Below, in pieces: positions 4,019-6,211 of a stretch of DNA of 6,211 nucleotides. The position numbers were made by a program, and so were the translations under genes. Below the pieces are notes generated by a model that worked only from the letters and a program-made list of their open reading frames with translations, was not told the origin of the DNA and made no database searches. Position 1 is the stretch's first letter. Each line of letters opens with the position of its first letter. The stretch lies in assembly GCA_035286285.1 (NCBI GenBank), contig JAYKJG010000086.1, forward strand, positions 1-6,211, written 5' to 3'. Source of the stretch: Prochlorothrix sp035286285. Its GTDB lineage: Bacteria; Cyanobacteriota; Cyanobacteriia; Prochlorotrichales; Prochlorotrichaceae.

Positions 4019-5935
4019 ATGAACCTGAGTGAACTCACCCATCCTAACCAACTCCATGGGCTATCCGTTGCCGAACTAGAGCAGGTGGCACGACAAATTC
4101 GAGAGAAGCATTTGGAGACGATCGCCACCTACGGAGGGCATTTGGGGCCGGGTTTAGGCGTGGTGGAACTCACCCTAGGGCTTTACCAAACCCTAGATCT
4201 CGATCGGGATAAAGTGCTCTGGGACGTGGGTCACCAAGCCTACCCCCACAAACTCATCACTGGACGCTACAACAACTTCCACACCCTCCGGCAAAAGGAC
4301 GGCGTGGCGGGCTACCTCAAGCGGTGTGAGAGCGAGTTTGACCACTTTGGGGCCGGTCATGCCTCCACCAGCATTTCCGCCGGGTTAGGGATGGCCCTCG
4401 CCCGCGATCGCCAAGGCGAAGACTATAAAGTCGTCTCCATCATTGGCGACGGTGCCCTAACGGGTGGCATGGCCCTCGAAGCCATCAACCATGCGGGCCA
4501 CCTCCCCAACACCAATCTGATGGTGGTCCTCAACGACAACGAAATGTCGATTTCGCCCAACGTGGGGGCCATTTCCCGCTACCTCAACAAAATGCGCCTC
4601 AGCCCGCCCATGCAGTTCCTCTCCGACAACCTAGAGGAGCAAATGAAGCATCTGCCCTTTGTGGGCGATTCCTGGAATCCGGAGTTTCAGCGCTTTAAGG
4701 AGAGCATGAAGCGCCTCGCCGTGTCCAAGGTGGGGGCCGTGTTTGAGGAATTGGGCTTTACCTACGTCGGGCCAGTGGATGGCCACAACATTGAAGAGCT
4801 AATCGCCACCTTCAAGGAAGCCCACCAAATCCATGGGCCGGTCTTGGTCCATGTGTCCACCGTCAAGGGCAAAGGCTATGCGATCGCCGAGCGCGACCAA
4901 GTGGGCTACCATGCCCAGTCTCCCTTTGACCTCTCCACCGGCAAGGCCAAGCCCTCCAAAACCCCCAAACCCCCCTCCTACTCCACCGTCTTTGGCAACA
5001 CCCTCACCAAGCTGGCGGAGGATAACCCCCATGTCGTCGGCATCACCGCTGCCATGGCGACGGGCACGGGCCTGGATATTCTCCAGCAGAAACTCCCCGA
5101 CCAGTACATTGATGTGGGCATTGCCGAGCAGCACGCCGTGACCCTGGCGGCGGGGATGGCCTGTGAAGGGATGCGTCCCGTTGTGGCGATCTACTCCACC
5201 TTCCTTCAGCGCGGCTTTGACCAGGTGGTCCATGATGTCTGTATCCAAAATCTGCCGGTCTTCTTCTGTATGGACCGCGCGGGCATTGTTGGGGCGGATG
5301 GGCCAACCCACCAGGGCATGTATGACATTGCCTATTTGCGCTGCATTCCCAACCTGACCCTAATGGCTCCCAAGGACGAAGCTGAGCTTCAGCGGATGGT
5401 GGTGACGGGGGTTCAGCACACCGAGGGGCCGATCGGGATGCGGGTGCCCCGTGGCAATGGCTACGGTGCAGCGCTGATGGAAGAAGGCTGGGAGCCGTTG
5501 GAAATTGGCAAAGGCGAGGTGCTGCGCAATGGCGATGATGTTCTGATTGTGGCCTATGGCTCCATGGTCTATCCCGCGCTGCAAACCGCTGAAGTCCTCA
5601 ATGAGCATGGCATTCAGGCCACGGTGGTCAATGCCCGCTTTGTCAAGCCCCTGGATACGGCGCTGATTGTGCCCCTAGCCCAGCAAATCGGCAAGGTGGT
5701 GACGATGGAGGAGGGCTGTCTGATGGGCGGCTTTGGCTCTGCGGTGCTGGAAGCGTTCCAGGAGCATGAGGTGCTGGTGCCGACCCTCCGCTTGGGTGTG
5801 CCCGACATCTTGGTGGACCATGCTACGCCGGATCAGTCCAAGGCGGAACTGGGTCTCACTCCGGCCCAAATGGCCAATTCCATTCTCCAGAAGTTTGGCA
5901 GCAAGGTCACCACCGCCGCCGCCGTGACTGTCTAA
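4019..5935 (+). CDS. dxs: 1-deoxy-D-xylulose-5-phosphate synthase (Dxs)
   Basis: Dxs catalyses the first and usually flux-controlling step of the MEP pathway: thiamine-diphosphate-dependent condensation of pyruvate with glyceraldehyde 3-phosphate to DXP, which also feeds thiamine and, in many bacteria, pyridoxal synthesis. It is a soluble dimer. The product is 638 residues, typical for the family. The N-terminal ThDP domain has H41 in GGHLGPG, and the cofactor motif GDG at 143-145 reaching N172 in LNDN. The central pyrimidine-binding domain has catalytic E370 (GIAEQHA), Y392 and R398 (IYSTFLQR), D427 and H431 (GADGPTHQG) and R478 (VPRGN); from E370 on these positions coincide with E. coli numbering. 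A C-terminal transketolase-type domain follows (MEEGCLMGGFGSA, about 563-575). The start MNLSELTHPNQLHGLS is the usual cyanobacterial N-terminus. No frameshift or missing active-site residue is seen. The 5' leader is long, but I see no TPP riboswitch. Confidence 0.98.
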   Translation: MNLSELTHPNQLHGLSVAELEQVARQIREKHLETIATYGGHLGPGLGVVELTLGLYQTLDLDRDKVLWDVGHQAYPHKLITGRYNNFHTLRQKDGVAGYLKRCESEFDHFGAGHASTSISAGLGMALARDRQGEDYKVVSIIGDGALTGGMALEAINHAGHLPNTNLMVVLNDNEMSISPNVGAISRYLNKMRLSPPMQFLSDNLEEQMKHLPFVGDSWNPEFQRFKESMKRLAVSKVGAVFEELGFTYVGPVDGHNIEELIATFKEAHQIHGPVLVHVSTVKGKGYAIAERDQVGYHAQSPFDLSTGKAKPSKTPKPPSYSTVFGNTLTKLAEDNPHVVGITAAMATGTGLDILQQKLPDQYIDVGIAEQHAVTLAAGMACEGMRPVVAIYSTFLQRGFDQVVHDVCIQNLPVFFCMDRAGIVGADGPTHQGMYDIAYLRCIPNLTLMAPKDEAELQRMVVTGVQHTEGPIGMRVPRGNGYGAALMEEGWEPLEIGKGEVLRNGDDVLIVAYGSMVYPALQTAEVLNEHGIQATVVNARFVKPLDTALIVPLAQQIGKVVTMEEGCLMGGFGSAVLEAFQEHEVLVPTLRLGVPDILVDHATPDQSKAELGLTPAQMANSILQKFGSKVTTAAAVTV

Positions 5936-5961
5936 CCCCCGTCTCCTCTGCAATCAAGGTA

Positions 5962-5986
5962 GGGGCAATCCCCCCGTGGTTGCCCC
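5962..5986 (+). terminator. GC-rich hairpin downstream of dxs, possible mRNA 3' end or interspersed palindrome
   Basis: GGGGCAA at 5962-5968 pairs perfectly with TTGCCCC at 5980-5986 around an 11-nt loop, 27 bp after the dxs stop. No T-run follows, so classical intrinsic termination is not shown. The palindrome resembles the GGGGC-type intergenic repeats scattered through many cyanobacterial genomes, so it may be one of those serving as a 3' end. Confidence 0.5.
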
Positions 5987-6012
5987 GGTGTTATGCCCCC
6001 CGCCCGGTTGTG

Positions 6013-6101
6013 ACCGCATTTTGCAAATACAGGGCGGGCACGGGGGCACCGCCCCTACCGAATTTTGCAAACTACAGGGCGGGCACGGGGGCACCGCCCT
6101 C
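6013..6101 (+). repeat. Tandem repeat, two units of 44/45 bp, each with a GC hairpin
   Basis: Unit 1 (6013-6056) and unit 2 (6057-6101) begin ACCG(C/A)ATTTTGCAAA and share the 24-bp block at 6031-6054 and 6076-6099 without a mismatch. They differ by one substitution near the start, one inserted C after TTGCAAA, and the last base. Each holds the inverted pair GGGCGG/CCGCCC (6032-6037 with 6049-6054; 6077-6082 with 6094-6099) around an 11-nt loop. TTGCAAA recurs a third time at 6117-6123, followed by a degenerate GC-rich palindrome, suggesting an eroded third unit. Confidence 0.85.
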
Positions 6102-6211
6102 TCTACACCATAGGTCTTGCAAATTTTTTGGCCGGGATGCACAGTACCCGCCTCGGCCTTGTAAAATTCCTGGAGCTTGGGACATCTAGGTTGAACCAGC
6201 GTCCTTGGTTG

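Noticed and set aside
4799..5311. 170-codon open frame antisense to dxs
   Set aside because: A glycine-rich shadow of the high-GC dxs codons; no motif or independent signal.
6013..6101. CRISPR array
   Set aside because: The units are contiguous with no unique spacers, and the whole period is duplicated, so this is a simple tandem repeat.
5980..6189. 69-codon open frame downstream of dxs
   Set aside because: It is a translation of the tandem DNA repeat (YRAGTGAPP appears twice) and has no independent coding evidence.

Overview
The window is chromosomal DNA from a cyanobacterium with moderately high GC. Two things support this. The HIP1 octamer GCGATCGC occurs at least four times (starting at 241, 1420, 4404 and 4880), together with many CGATCG cores. 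The gene content is also cyanobacterial: PipX, a Tab2-type photosystem biogenesis domain, and the long cyanobacterial/plant form of IspH. I cannot name the genus from sequence alone.

Layout: (1) 1-321, + strand, the 3' end of a protein that looks like the last blades of a beta-propeller. (2) 322-870, a 549-bp gap between convergent genes with several inverted repeats, including a 157-bp segment bounded by perfect 11-bp inverted repeats, and terminator-like hairpins. (3) 871-2079, - strand, ispH, the last enzyme of the MEP isoprenoid pathway. (4) 2258-2527, - strand, pipX, the small NtcA coactivator and PII partner. (5) 2528-3095, a 568-bp G-rich non-coding gap between divergent genes, with a G-quadruplex-type motif and a perfect 12-bp tandem duplication. 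(6) 3096-3569, + strand, an isolated C-terminal half of the Tab2/Atab2 (formerly DUF1092) family. (7) 3570-4018, a 449-bp gap that includes the dxs leader. (8) 4019-5935, + strand, dxs, the first enzyme of the MEP pathway. (9) 5936-6211, a repeat-rich tail with a GC hairpin and a two-unit 44/45-bp tandem repeat.

The first and last enzymes of the MEP pathway therefore lie within about 2 kb of each other on opposite strands. Between them are a nitrogen/carbon-balance regulator and a Tab2-type protein linked to photosystem synthesis. Whether this grouping matters functionally is inference. dxs, ispH and pipX look intact and conventional. The Tab2-like gene stands out because its usual N-terminal half is not visible upstream.

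I found no clear sign of a defence system, CRISPR array, prophage, transposase, rRNA or tRNA. The most interesting items are the stand-alone Tab2 C-terminal domain, pipX without pipY beside it, and the structured repeats in the gaps.
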